Assembly: GCA_038521865.1 (NCBI GenBank)
Contig: JBCBKO010000001.1
Coordinates: 186,001 to 250,000 of the forward strand
Source: CALBPI01 sp038521865
Lineage (GTDB): Bacteria > Pseudomonadota > Gammaproteobacteria > Steroidobacterales > Woeseiaceae
Length of the DNA: 64,000 bases
Direction of reading: 5' to 3'
The notes under the pieces were generated by a model, which saw only the letters and a program-made list of their open reading frames with translations, did no database searches and was not told the DNA's origin. The position numbers and the translations under genes are program-made. Shown one piece after another: positions 1 to 9,378 of this stretch (the stretch's first letter is position 1; the number at the start of each line of letters is the position of its first letter).

Positions 1-65
1 CACTGGGCACGAACGCGGGCGTGGATGACACGCTGGTGGTTCGCTTCCAGGTCACCATCCTCTAA
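1..65 (+). CDS. C-terminal end of an upstream protein (partial)
   Basis: An open frame enters from the left edge (first full codon at base 3) and ends at TAA 63-65. It encodes about 20 residues ending FQVTIL, rich in Val, Thr and Asp in an alternating pattern that would suit a beta-strand. The rest of the gene lies outside the window, so no family can be named. It stops 25 bases before the giant exported protein and could be co-transcribed with it. Confidence 0.5.
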   Translation, partial: LGTNAGVDDTLVVRFQVTIL

Positions 66-90
66 TCACTTTCTCTCCGGAAAGAGCTAA

Positions 91-3000
91 GTGATGCAGG
101 TTGCTATAACCAGGGATGCCTGGGGCGCGCGTTGTCGCGCCCCGGGCGTTCTGCGTTGTGGCATGCGTTTGCTCGCCGGGTTGCTGGTTTCTATTTTGAT
201 GGTAACCGCAGCTTCGGCAGCGACGCCGCCTGGTACGAATATTGATAACCAGGCAACGCTTTCTTACGAGGCGGTGCCTGGGCAGGTCACGACCGTCGCC
301 AGTAATGTGGTGCGCGTCACCAGTGTGTTTGGACGCACACCGGCGGCTACGCGCTTCCTCCGGTTAGCGCCCGGTGGCAGTGGGTTCGATACCACCGTTA
401 GCGCCACGGAGTGTTCGCAGGGCGGCGCTTTCGTTGCGTTGCCAGCGCCGAACGGGCTGGATGGTCAACCGCTCGATCTGGGTCAATTACAATCAGTGTT
501 GGATGCGACACTCTACAACGCATCCGAAACCGCCTTCATCGAGTTGGATGATGGCGATCAGAATCTCGATCCGCTGTTGCGTGAGTGGGTGTCAGTCAAG
601 GTGACCAACGCAACCAGCGGTGACACCGAAACGCTTCGATTATTCGAAACCGGGAATAACACCGGGGTATTCACGGGCTACGTGCCCCTTTCCGAGACCG
701 CGTCCACCAGCGGCAACTGCGTTCTCGAAGGGCCCAGTGATTCGAGCATCGAGACCGCCTACACAGATCCTGCAGACACCGCAGACGAAGCAACCTCTTC
801 AGCGTTGGTCGCGCCGCTATCGGTCGTGTTCGATTCGATCACTGGTCAGCCTTTGGACGGCGCGACGATTACGTTGATTAACGACGCTACCGGTCAGCCA
901 GCGGATGTCTTGGGTAACGACGGCGTTTCCGAATACCCATCAACGGTTGTCGCTGGCGCCCAGACGACCGATGCCAGCGGCCTTGTATACAGTGTGCCAA
1001 CCGGCGGGTTCCGCTTCCCGGTTGTCGCTGCGGGTCGTTATCGGCTTCAGGTCAACCCGCCCGCCAGTTTCCTGGCGCCGTCGAACCGAACCCCCGCTGA
1101 GCTCGCAACGCTGCCCGGCGGGCCGTTCAATATTTCTGACGCATCGTTCCTGCTGCCATTCGAGCAGCTTGCCGATGGGGCAACGTTGTTGTCGGATATT
1201 CCGCTCGATCCTTTCGACGGCGGTTTGTTCCTCGCCAAGACCACGACGACCAGTTCGGCTGCGGTTGGTGACTTTGTTCAATACAGACTTCAAATTCAGA
1301 ATAGTTCTGAGCGACTGCCTGCCACTGGTGTTGTCGTGACCGACGTGCCACCGGCCGGCTTCCGTTATGTGTCCGGGTCGTCACGTCTCGATGGCAATCC
1401 CGTAGGCGATCCGTCGGGTGGTGGTGCCGGTGGTGCTTTCGAATTCCGTTTGCCGGATTTAGCGCCTGCTGCCAGCGCAACGCTAACGTATGTCATGGAA
1501 GTGACCGGTGGCGCGCGCGGTCGCCGTGCCGTGAACACCGCAACCGCGCTCGCTGATGGCGACGTTGTTTCCAATGAGGCCCGCGTTGGCATCGCGCTGC
1601 GCGAGGATCTGTTCCGTGAACGCGCGACCCTGATCGGCCGTGTGGTGGACGGCGATTGCACCGCAGAGACGTTTGGGCCCGATGCTGGTGTGGCAGGCGT
1701 GCGAATCTATCTTGAGGATGGTCGCTACGCGGTCACCGATGAGTCAGGACGCTACCACCTTGAGGGACTCATCGCAGGGCGCAGTGTCGTGCAGATGGAT
1801 GCGTTGACGATTCCCGATTGGATGGAACTTGCGGCATGCCCGGCGCCGAGATTCGGCGGACGAGCCGATTCGCAGTGGGTTGAGCTAATCGGTGGCCAGG
1901 TTCAGCGCGCGGATTTTTATCTGAAGCGCAAGGCACCCGGTACCGGTGAGGTCTCCCTGCAACTATCGAACGCGTCGGGTGTCGCGCCGGACAGCATCGA
2001 CTACACGCTGACCCTCGACGGTCGCGGCGATGTTGTTGTCGATGACTTGAGCGTCACGGTGCTGTTGCCCAAAGCGGCCACGCTCGATCCGCGCTCGGCG
2101 CGCCTCAACGGTCGCAAGATCCCCAGCCTGCGGCAAACGGGGAGCGCGGTTGTGTTCGTGATGGGTGAGCATTCGGAGGCCTGGCAAGATCGGCTCACGT
2201 TCACCGCGCAAATCGATCCCGCGTTTGCTGGTGAGTTGGTCTCGAAAGCGGTTGCGAACTTCAACACCCCCGCGGCGCGCAATCAGCGAACCCCCGTCGG
2301 TGAGGCGCGAATGATGCGTGAAGCCGCGACGACCGAAAACGCGGACTACGTGTTATCACTGAATTTTGATGTGCTCTCCGCAGAGTTGTCTGCAGATGAT
2401 CGCGCAACCCTCGATGCACTCGTGGCGGAGTGGCATGGTGTGTATGACATTGATCTGGTGGCAACTGGCCATACCGATTCAGATCGTATCGCCGCGCGTA
2501 ATCGTGATCGCTTCGCTGACAACTATGCCTTGTCACAGGCCCGTGCGAGCTCAGCAGCGCAGTACCTTGCGGCTGCGCTCAAGATTCCTGCGAGCAACCT
2601 GAGTGTTCGTGGGGTTGGTGCAGACCAGCCGGTCGCCGATAATGCAACCGCAGCCGGCAAACGTCGTAATCGACGGGTTGAACTCGTCATGTCAGGTATT
2701 CGCCCTGGCAAGCAAAGCGTCGTCATGGTCACGCAGTCCGAGAGTGAGCTTCTGAAGATTGATACGGTGGGTGCAGAACCAGGCCCGGATGTTTCCGAAG
2801 ACCCAGTCGACGTCAAAATTCGTGAGATCAATGACCGTCAAGAGCGGAACCAGTCTGCGGTTGCCGAAGCGCTTGCGGAAGTTCCCGAAGAGGATGGTAT
2901 TGCGTGGCCAACGGCGGCTCATCAGCCTGCGATCCCGAGTATTACCGTCGCGATTGCGCATGACGTCGACAGCAAGGTCGAATTGTTCGTGAACGATCAG

Positions 3001-5973
3001 CGCGTGAGTTCTCTCAATTTCGAAGGCTCGGGCGCGAACGACAACAAGACGCGACTGCTCAGTCAGTGGCGAGGCGTGGACCTGGTCGATGGTGAGAACC
3101 GGATTGAAGCGCGCATCATTCGTTCGGATGGTTCACTGCAGGGCACCCATTCGCAGGTTGTGCACTTTGCAGGACATCCGCTGCGCGGTGCGCTGCTACC
3201 AGACCAGTCACGTTTAGTGGCGGACGGACGCAAACGTCCCGTGATCGCCGTTCAGTTGTTCGACGGCGCTGGCGAGCCGGCACGCGAGGCCTCGGTAGGT
3301 GACTTCTCGATCGAGGCGCCGTATCGCTCGTGGTACGAAGTCGCGCAAGAGCGCGAGAATGCATTGGTAGAACTCAATCAGCGCTCTCCGTTCTATCGCG
3401 TGGGACCGTCGGGTATCGCCTACATCGAACTCGAGCCGACGACGCAGGCGGGTGAGGTCACACTCCGCCTGCAGTTCCCGAACCAACGGGAGCAGATCCT
3501 GAGAACCTACCTTGTGCCGGAGCCGCGCGATTGGATTCTCGTTGGCTTTGCCGAAGGCAGCGTTGGTTACAACACGCTCGACGACAATACGGAGCTTGCT
3601 ACCCGCAGTGGTTTCGAAGAGGACTTCTACGAAGAGGGCCGTATCGCGTTCTTTGCAAAAGGCCGGATCCGTGGCGAAACACTTTTGACTATTGCCTACG
3701 ACAGTCGCGGTGGTGCTGAAGATCTCAATCAATTTGAGGCGCCGATTGATCCCGATGCCTACTACACACTCTATGCCGATGGCGCGGAGTCTCGTTTCGA
3801 GGCGGCCAGTCAACGCAAGCTCTACGTCAAGTTAGAGCGACGTCAATTCTCGGCCTTGTTTGGTGACTTCAATACGGGGCTTTCGACCAACGAGCTCGCT
3901 CGCTACGAGCGTCGGTTCAATGGATTGCAGACGCAGTACTTCGGCAGCAATGTAACGTTCAACGCGTTTGCGACCGAAACCGATCAACGTTTGACGCGAG
4001 ATGACATCCCGGGTGATGGCACCTCCGGTTTGTACCGACTTTCCGGTCAAGACATTGTGCCGAACAGTGACCGCGTGCGTATCGAGACTCGTGACCGGTT
4101 CCGCGCCAATGAAGTTATCAGTACGCAGACACTGACGCGATTTGTTGACTACGACATCGATTACATCGACGGCACGCTGTTCTTCAAGCGCCCTGTGCCC
4201 GGTCGCGATAACAATCTGAACCCGCTGGTCATTGTTGCTGAATACGAATCACGCAGTGGTGGTGAGCAGGATCTCGTCGCCGGTGGTCGTGTTGCCGTCA
4301 AGACGAGCGATGACCGACTCGAATTCGGACTGACCGGGGTTCAGGAAGAGAACGCGCAAGACGCCAACACATTGGTCGGTGCGGACCTTCGTTGGCAGGT
4401 CACGCCCGAGACGCTGGTCACGGCCGAGTATGCGGATACCGAACGCGACGACCTCGCTGCCGAGACTTCCGGCTACGCTTATCGCGTCGATATCGAACAC
4501 CGCAGCGGCAACGTCGACGCTCGCGTCTATCACTCGCACAGCGATGCCAATTTCGGGCTTGGCTTGCAGGCTGCAAGCCAGGTAGGCGTCGAACAAACGG
4601 GTGCGGATTTGCGGCTTCAGTTTGCCGAGCGCTGGTTCCTGCAGACCCAGGCAGTCTGGCAGGAGAATCTTGAGACTGCCCTTGAGCGCGAAACCTTCCA
4701 GGCGGATCTTCGCTATGAGGATGAGCGCAACAGTGCATTCATCGGATTGTCGAGCGTCAGCGACACCGCCGCCGATGGGCAGGGCAGGGAGTCCGAGCTC
4801 GCCAGAATCGGTTTCGCTCGTAAAGCCTTCGGTAATCGAGTGACGCTGCGTGCGTCGGCGGAACAGCCATTGGGTGATGCTGATGGCGTGGTTGATTATC
4901 CGGCGAGACAGGTCGTCGGCATGGACTTTAACCTGCGCAACGCGACGCTGTTCACCGAGCACGAGTGGGCGCAGGGTGAATCTATTGACGCACAAACCAC
5001 GCGTATGGGCCTGCAGACGGCGCCCTGGCAGCGTGCGCAGTTTACGACGTCACTCGACAACCAGATCACCGAGTTCGGGCCACGACTGTTTGCCAACTTC
5101 GGTTTCGTTCAGGGTTGGCAAGTGAACGAGCGCTGGACGCTGGATGTCGGGGTGGACCACAGCAATACATTGATCGAATCGGATGCACTGGTGTTCGACA
5201 ACGATCGTGAACTCGCCAGTGGCTCATTGCGTGACGACTACGTCGCTGGGTACCTAGGCGCTGCATATCAGTCGGAGTTGTGGTCTGCGAACGCACGCGC
5301 GGAGCATCGCAATGCGGACAATGGGACTCGCGATACTTTGCTGTTCGGCTGGTTCCGCGAGCCCGTGGCAGGCCATGCGTTGTCAGCGGGGCTGCAATAC
5401 ACCAACGATGACCGAGTCGATTCCGGGCAGCAGGTTCGCGGTGACTTCCGTGTGGGTTGGGCTTATCGCGTTGCGGACAGTAGATGGTCATTCCTCGATC
5501 GTCTCGACATCATTCATGAAGAGCAGGACGGGCTGTCGGGGCGGCGCGAATCCTTACGCTATGTGAACAACTTCAACGCGACGCGACGTATCGGTCCGGC
5601 CGGTCAGCTGACACTCCAATATGCGGCCAAATATGTCAGTACCGATTTCGATGGGGTAAATTTCAGCGGCTATACCGATCTTACCGGTGCGACTTACCGT
5701 CGCAGCTTCCGACCGCAGTGGGACTATCTCCTGCAAGCGGGGATTCTGCGCAACTGGGATAGCGGTACCCAGGATTACAGTGTCGGCGCCGCGCTCGGTT
5801 TCAACCCGCAGGATAACGTTTGGTTGACGCTCGGATACAACTTTGCAGGTTTCCGCGACGCTGATTTCGACAATGCGCGGTATACCGCGAGCGGGCCTTA
5901 CCTCAGGGTCGCCATCAAGGCTGATCAAGAGACCCTTAAGGCGATAGCAGGGCGTATTCGCAGCAATCGATAG
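91..5973 (+). CDS. Giant exported outer-membrane protein with DUF11, SdrD-like, OmpA-like and C-terminal barrel regions
   Basis: A 1960-residue protein. A GTG at 91 is followed directly by ATG at 94, with a GGAAAGAG ribosome site just upstream. A signal peptide lies at about residues 25-43 (MRLLAGLLVSILM, cleavage after ASA), so a start at residue 25 is also possible. Visible order: beta-rich region 44-370; DUF11-type repeat about 377-497; SdrD/CNA-B-like fold about 512-613; another DUF11-like stretch about 620-735; OmpA-like peptidoglycan-binding domain about 750-866 (NFDVLSAELS, ATGHTDS, RRNRRVEL); a linker; then from about 1147 (RDWILVGFAEG) to near the end a long run of alternating polar/aromatic strands typical of an outer-membrane beta-barrel. 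Related multidomain proteins occur in other gammaproteobacteria, but their role is not established. I infer an envelope-anchored structural or surface protein. There is no sign of frameshift. Confidence 0.75.
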   Translation: MMQVAITRDAWGARCRAPGVLRCGMRLLAGLLVSILMVTAASAATPPGTNIDNQATLSYEAVPGQVTTVASNVVRVTSVFGRTPAATRFLRLAPGGSGFDTTVSATECSQGGAFVALPAPNGLDGQPLDLGQLQSVLDATLYNASETAFIELDDGDQNLDPLLREWVSVKVTNATSGDTETLRLFETGNNTGVFTGYVPLSETASTSGNCVLEGPSDSSIETAYTDPADTADEATSSALVAPLSVVFDSITGQPLDGATITLINDATGQPADVLGNDGVSEYPSTVVAGAQTTDASGLVYSVPTGGFRFPVVAAGRYRLQVNPPASFLAPSNRTPAELATLPGGPFNISDASFLLPFEQLADGATLLSDIPLDPFDGGLFLAKTTTTSSAAVGDFVQYRLQIQNSSERLPATGVVVTDVPPAGFRYVSGSSRLDGNPVGDPSGGGAGGAFEFRLPDLAPAASATLTYVMEVTGGARGRRAVNTATALADGDVVSNEARVGIALREDLFRERATLIGRVVDGDCTAETFGPDAGVAGVRIYLEDGRYAVTDESGRYHLEGLIAGRSVVQMDALTIPDWMELAACPAPRFGGRADSQWVELIGGQVQRADFYLKRKAPGTGEVSLQLSNASGVAPDSIDYTLTLDGRGDVVVDDLSVTVLLPKAATLDPRSARLNGRKIPSLRQTGSAVVFVMGEHSEAWQDRLTFTAQIDPAFAGELVSKAVANFNTPAARNQRTPVGEARMMREAATTENADYVLSLNFDVLSAELSADDRATLDALVAEWHGVYDIDLVATGHTDSDRIAARNRDRFADNYALSQARASSAAQYLAAALKIPASNLSVRGVGADQPVADNATAAGKRRNRRVELVMSGIRPGKQSVVMVTQSESELLKIDTVGAEPGPDVSEDPVDVKIREINDRQERNQSAVAEALAEVPEEDGIAWPTAAHQPAIPSITVAIAHDVDSKVELFVNDQRVSSLNFEGSGANDNKTRLLSQWRGVDLVDGENRIEARIIRSDGSLQGTHSQVVHFAGHPLRGALLPDQSRLVADGRKRPVIAVQLFDGAGEPAREASVGDFSIEAPYRSWYEVAQERENALVELNQRSPFYRVGPSGIAYIELEPTTQAGEVTLRLQFPNQREQILRTYLVPEPRDWILVGFAEGSVGYNTLDDNTELATRSGFEEDFYEEGRIAFFAKGRIRGETLLTIAYDSRGGAEDLNQFEAPIDPDAYYTLYADGAESRFEAASQRKLYVKLERRQFSALFGDFNTGLSTNELARYERRFNGLQTQYFGSNVTFNAFATETDQRLTRDDIPGDGTSGLYRLSGQDIVPNSDRVRIETRDRFRANEVISTQTLTRFVDYDIDYIDGTLFFKRPVPGRDNNLNPLVIVAEYESRSGGEQDLVAGGRVAVKTSDDRLEFGLTGVQEENAQDANTLVGADLRWQVTPETLVTAEYADTERDDLAAETSGYAYRVDIEHRSGNVDARVYHSHSDANFGLGLQAASQVGVEQTGADLRLQFAERWFLQTQAVWQENLETALERETFQADLRYEDERNSAFIGLSSVSDTAADGQGRESELARIGFARKAFGNRVTLRASAEQPLGDADGVVDYPARQVVGMDFNLRNATLFTEHEWAQGESIDAQTTRMGLQTAPWQRAQFTTSLDNQITEFGPRLFANFGFVQGWQVNERWTLDVGVDHSNTLIESDALVFDNDRELASGSLRDDYVAGYLGAAYQSELWSANARAEHRNADNGTRDTLLFGWFREPVAGHALSAGLQYTNDDRVDSGQQVRGDFRVGWAYRVADSRWSFLDRLDIIHEEQDGLSGRRESLRYVNNFNATRRIGPAGQLTLQYAAKYVSTDFDGVNFSGYTDLTGATYRRSFRPQWDYLLQAGILRNWDSGTQDYSVGAALGFNPQDNVWLTLGYNFAGFRDADFDNARYTASGPYLRVAIKADQETLKAIAGRIRSNR

Positions 5974-5987
5974 TCAATCAAACGCGG

Positions 5988-5993
5988 TATCAT
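5988..5993 (+). promoter_or_regulatory. Possible -10 element immediately before yoaA
   Basis: TATCAT (5 of 6 to TATAAT) ends 6 bases before the yoaA ATG at 6000, and no ribosome-binding site is visible in the 26-base gap after the giant gene. If used, the transcript would be leaderless. No good -35 box is seen. Confidence 0.25.
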
Positions 5994-5999
5994 TCGCGC

Positions 6000-7934
6000 A
6001 TGATCGATATGGACGCCTTACTGGGCGCTGATGGTCCCGTCGCTGGTGCCATCGACAACTACCAACCCCGACTTTCACAGCGCCTGATGGCTCAGGCGGT
6101 CGCCGACGCCATTGAAATGGGTGATAGGCTGGTTGTAGAGGCCGGGACGGGAACCGGCAAAACGTTTGCCTACTTGCTGCCAGCGTTGCTCGGAGGGGCG
6201 CGGACGATCGTGTCGACCGGGACCCGCGCGCTTCAGGATCAGTTGTTTCATCGTGACCTGCCGACGATTTCCAAAGCGGTGGGGCGTCCTGTGCGCACCG
6301 CACTGCTGAAAGGACGGGCCAATTATTTGTGTCTTCATCGGTTGGAACTCGCCCTGCAAGACGCGACCGCGGTCACGTCCGCCCAGGCTCATGTCCTTCG
6401 TGACTGGCGAGATACGACTCGCGATGGTGATAAGCGGGAAGTCACCGAGATTGCGGAGGACGACAGCGTATGGCCGCGCGTGACCTCGACCGCAGATAAT
6501 TGTCTCGGGCAACAGTGCGCACATTTCGACGATTGTTACGTGGTGCGTGCCCGACGTGCTGCGCAGCGAGCTGACCTCGTCGTGGTAAACCACCATTTGT
6601 TGCTGGCCGATCTTGCGTTTCGCGAAGGTGGCTTTGTCGAGTTTCTACCCGATTCAGATGCGATCATTATCGATGAAGCGCATCAGTTGCCGGACATTGC
6701 ACTTGAGTTTTTCGGGACGTCGATCTCGCAGCGACAGTGTCTCGATGTACTTTCGGAGCTCGAGGTCTCGCTTGCGGGATTTGCCTCAAACGATGTCTCT
6801 GAGGCTTTGCGCGTGACGCGTCGTGCCGCATTGGTCGTGCGCGAGGCGGCGCCAACGACACCCGGTCGCTTCGAGGCGGAACGAGTGCCCGATGCAATGC
6901 ACGATGCGCTGACGCAGTTGTTGGATGCCTTGGCCGGCTTGATCGAGGCGGTCGACGCGCTCGGCCATCTCGAGCCGGCGCAGTCACAACACCTCGACCG
7001 CTTGTTGCGCGTGTCGGATCGGTTGCGCATTGTCGCTGCCGATAGCGACGAGGAAGGTATGCGCTGGGTGGATGTCACGCGCCGGGGGCTGCGCTGGCAT
7101 ATGACTCCGCTCGATATCGCGCCTCGCATGCGCGCGGCGATCGATGCGACCGAAGCGGCATGGGTGCTAACGTCCGCAACGCTCGCTGTCGGTGAAGACT
7201 TTGGACACATCCTCGATCGTCTTGGTCTTGAGGACGCGCGCGCTGTGCAGTTCGCCACGCCGTTCGCGCTCGATGAGCGGGCACGGTTGTTTTTGCCGAA
7301 GGACCTGCCGCTGCCACAGTCTGGCGACTACATTCCAGCGTTGCTGGAGGTCACGACTCCGCTATTGCGTGAGACACGCGGTGGCGCGTTTTTCCTGCAC
7401 ACCAGTCATCGCGCGTTGCAGGCGAGTGCTGAATGGTTTGAGCAAAGACCGGCGATTCTGGGAGATCGACCATTGCTGGTGCAAGGTACCCAGCCTCGTG
7501 ACCGGCTGCTCTCGGAGTTTCGTCATGCGGGCGATGCAGTGTTGCTCGGTACGGGCACTTTCTGGGAGGGGGTAGATGTTCGCGGTGAGGCGCTGACACT
7601 GGTTGTGATCGATAAACTGCCATTTGCAGTCCCTGATGATCCCTTGCTGGTGGCACGTACCGCACATCTCGAAAGACAGGGTATGAATGCATTTCGCTAC
7701 CACCAGTTGCCCGAAGCTGTGCTTGCACTCAAGCAAGGGGCTGGGCGCCTGCTTCGTGATCCCGATGACTACGGCGTGATCGTGATTGGTGACCGCCGGG
7801 TTGCTGAGCGCAATTACGGTAAGACCTTCCTGGCCGCGCTGGGCCCTATGCCTGTTGTGCGCGACCCCCAAGATGTGGCCAGTTTTTTTGAACAGATGGA
7901 GTCCGACATCGATTTGCTAAGGGCCAGTCAATGA
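6000..7934 (+). CDS. yoaA: DinG/YoaA-family ATP-dependent DNA helicase
   Basis: A 644-residue superfamily 2, XPD-like iron-sulfur helicase that unwinds DNA 5' to 3' using ATP. Walker A is AGTGTGKT at residues 48-55 and the Walker B DEAH box is at 225-228. Four cysteines placed as in the family's [4Fe-4S] cluster are at about 111, 168, 173 and 179. The late motif GTGTFWEGVD and the QGAGRLLRD motif are also present. The size fits YoaA better than the longer DinG. In E. coli YoaA works with the polymerase III chi subunit in replication repair; that role is carried over by homology. The downstream tsaB overlaps its stop by four bases, and yoaA-tsaB (yeaZ) adjacency is common in gammaproteobacteria. 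Confidence 0.9.
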   Translation: MIDMDALLGADGPVAGAIDNYQPRLSQRLMAQAVADAIEMGDRLVVEAGTGTGKTFAYLLPALLGGARTIVSTGTRALQDQLFHRDLPTISKAVGRPVRTALLKGRANYLCLHRLELALQDATAVTSAQAHVLRDWRDTTRDGDKREVTEIAEDDSVWPRVTSTADNCLGQQCAHFDDCYVVRARRAAQRADLVVVNHHLLLADLAFREGGFVEFLPDSDAIIIDEAHQLPDIALEFFGTSISQRQCLDVLSELEVSLAGFASNDVSEALRVTRRAALVVREAAPTTPGRFEAERVPDAMHDALTQLLDALAGLIEAVDALGHLEPAQSQHLDRLLRVSDRLRIVAADSDEEGMRWVDVTRRGLRWHMTPLDIAPRMRAAIDATEAAWVLTSATLAVGEDFGHILDRLGLEDARAVQFATPFALDERARLFLPKDLPLPQSGDYIPALLEVTTPLLRETRGGAFFLHTSHRALQASAEWFEQRPAILGDRPLLVQGTQPRDRLLSEFRHAGDAVLLGTGTFWEGVDVRGEALTLVVIDKLPFAVPDDPLLVARTAHLERQGMNAFRYHQLPEAVLALKQGAGRLLRDPDDYGVIVIGDRRVAERNYGKTFLAALGPMPVVRDPQDVASFFEQMESDIDLLRASQ

Positions 7935-8614
7935 CAGATCACAAGGTGCTGCTTGCCATTGATACGGCGACTGACGTGTGCAGCGTGGCGATCAGTGCCG
8001 ACGGTCAAGTCGAGTCGGAATCGCGAACGGGGGCACGAACTGAAGCGCGCATGTTGCCGTCAATGGTAGATACGCTTCTGAACCGAGTGAAACTGAACGC
8101 GTCGCAGATCGACGGTTTTGTCTTTGGTGCAGGCCCAGGCTCGTTCACTGGGCTTCGCATCGGCATTGCTTTGGTTCAAGGTCTGGCGCTTGGCTGCGGC
8201 GCTCCCGTCGCTGGTATATCCAGTCTTCGCGCGCAGGCGCAGGCAGCGATGGACAGCAACCCGCAGTCGAACCGTGTCCTGGTCGCCAACAACGCCTATA
8301 TGGGCGAAATCTATGTGGGCCGCTATTGGCGCAGTGAGGGCATTGCACTGGCCGATGCGCCGGATGCTCTGATCGTACCTCAGGATATTAAGAGTGGAGA
8401 CGCGGATCTGCTGATCGGCGATGGTGTGAGCCTGTGTCCCGAGCTCGCAAATTCGACGTTGCCGCGCTCAATCGAGAGCATGGTTTCAGCCGAAGCACTC
8501 TTAAAGATCGCGAAACAGGATCCGTTGGTCGAATGGGTCACAGCGCAGGAGGCCCGTGCGCAGTATCTGCGCCCGGATGAAGCGATTGCGCATAAGCCTC
8601 GCGCCGAAACTTGA
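7931..8614 (+). CDS. tsaB: tRNA threonylcarbamoyladenosine biosynthesis protein TsaB
   Basis: A 227-residue ASKHA-fold protein and partner of TsaD in adding threonylcarbamoyl to A37 of ANN-reading tRNAs. The N-terminus has the family pattern LLAIDTATDVCSVAI, and the GPGSFTGLRIG segment at about residues 63-73 is diagnostic. Length matches E. coli TsaB. It starts with ATG overlapping the yoaA stop (ATGA), so it is probably translationally coupled. TsaB itself lacks catalytic activity in E. coli and serves as a scaffold in the TsaBDE complex. Confidence 0.93.
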   Translation: MTDHKVLLAIDTATDVCSVAISADGQVESESRTGARTEARMLPSMVDTLLNRVKLNASQIDGFVFGAGPGSFTGLRIGIALVQGLALGCGAPVAGISSLRAQAQAAMDSNPQSNRVLVANNAYMGEIYVGRYWRSEGIALADAPDALIVPQDIKSGDADLLIGDGVSLCPELANSTLPRSIESMVSAEALLKIAKQDPLVEWVTAQEARAQYLRPDEAIAHKPRAET

Positions 8615-8625
8615 GTTTTCTTCTG

Positions 8626-8659
8626 GTGTAACATGCCTGTAACGCCATGTCGTTGTAAT
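8626..8659 (+). promoter_or_regulatory. Pho box and -10 element of phoB
   Basis: Two 7-bp direct repeats, GTGTAAC (8626-8632) and CTGTAAC (8637-8643), are separated by 4 bp, the 11-bp period bound by PhoB. After a 10-bp spacer comes TGTAAT (8654-8659), 5 of 6 to the -10 consensus, which is the arrangement of E. coli Pho promoters. A second repeat pair of the same period (TTGTAAT 8653-8659, CCGTCAC 8664-8670) overlaps the -10. This implies phoB autoregulation. Confidence 0.65.
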
Positions 8660-8685
8660 TCAGCCGTCACATATGGCGAGATGTT

Positions 8686-9378
8686 ATGAGCGGTCCGCGG
8701 ATAATTATTGTTGAAGACGAAGTCGCGATCAGCGACATGATCACGTTCCACTTGTCACGTGCCGGCTATGACGTGACGCAGGCGACCGATTGTCAGGAGG
8801 CTCGAGAGCGGCTTGCTGATCAAGGCGCCGACCTCGCGATCATCGATTGGATGCTGCCGGATATGAGTGGCCTTGAGCTGGTCAGGTCGCTGAAGCGTGA
8901 CCCACAGCACGAGGATCTCGCAATCATAATGCTGACCGCGAGGGCTGATGAGCAGGATAAGGTTCGTGGATTGGACAGTGGCGCGGATGACTACATCACT
9001 AAGCCGTTCTCATCACGAGAGCTGATTTCACGAATACAGGCGGTTTTGCGCCGCGCCGCGCCGGCGGCCAATGAAACCTACTCAGCAGGAACGTTAAAGA
9101 TCGATGCCGTCGGTCACCGAGTATATGCCGGCGATCATGAGGTGTCCCTCGGGCCGAAGGAATATCGATTGCTCAAGTTCCTGGTGACGCATCCTGAGCG
9201 GGTATACAGCCGGGCGCAGTTGCTCGATCGCGTCTGGGGCGCGAATGTCTACGTGGAAGAGCGCACGGTGGACGTGCACATACGGCGCCTTCGCAAAGCG
9301 CTGGAGACCCACGCGGCGGATCGATTCATTCAAACCGTCCGTGGTGCGGGCTATCGTTTTTCTGCACGGACCGGATAG
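8686..9378 (+). CDS. phoB: Phosphate regulon response regulator PhoB
   Basis: A 230-residue OmpR/PhoB-family transcription factor. The receiver domain spans about 1-120, with phospho-acceptor Asp54 (IIDWMLPD), acidic pocket residues near 10-12 (EDE) and Lys106 in TKPFSS. The C-terminal winged helix spans about 130-228 (LGPKEYRLLKFL, RTVDVHIRRLRKAL, RGAGYRF). The ATG at 8686 has GGCGAG upstream. The phoR start overlaps its stop by one base. Adjacent phoR and nearby pst genes separate this from other OmpR-type regulators. It should activate pst and other phosphate-starvation genes when phosphorylated by PhoR. Confidence 0.95.
   Translation: MSGPRIIIVEDEVAISDMITFHLSRAGYDVTQATDCQEARERLADQGADLAIIDWMLPDMSGLELVRSLKRDPQHEDLAIIMLTARADEQDKVRGLDSGADDYITKPFSSRELISRIQAVLRRAAPAANETYSAGTLKIDAVGHRVYAGDHEVSLGPKEYRLLKFLVTHPERVYSRAQLLDRVWGANVYVEERTVDVHIRRLRKALETHAADRFIQTVRGAGYRFSARTG

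Noticed and set aside
3214..4995. Long minus-strand frames (199 and 248 codons) inside the giant protein gene
   Set aside because: The plus-strand protein is continuous with recognisable domains; the reverse frames look compositional.
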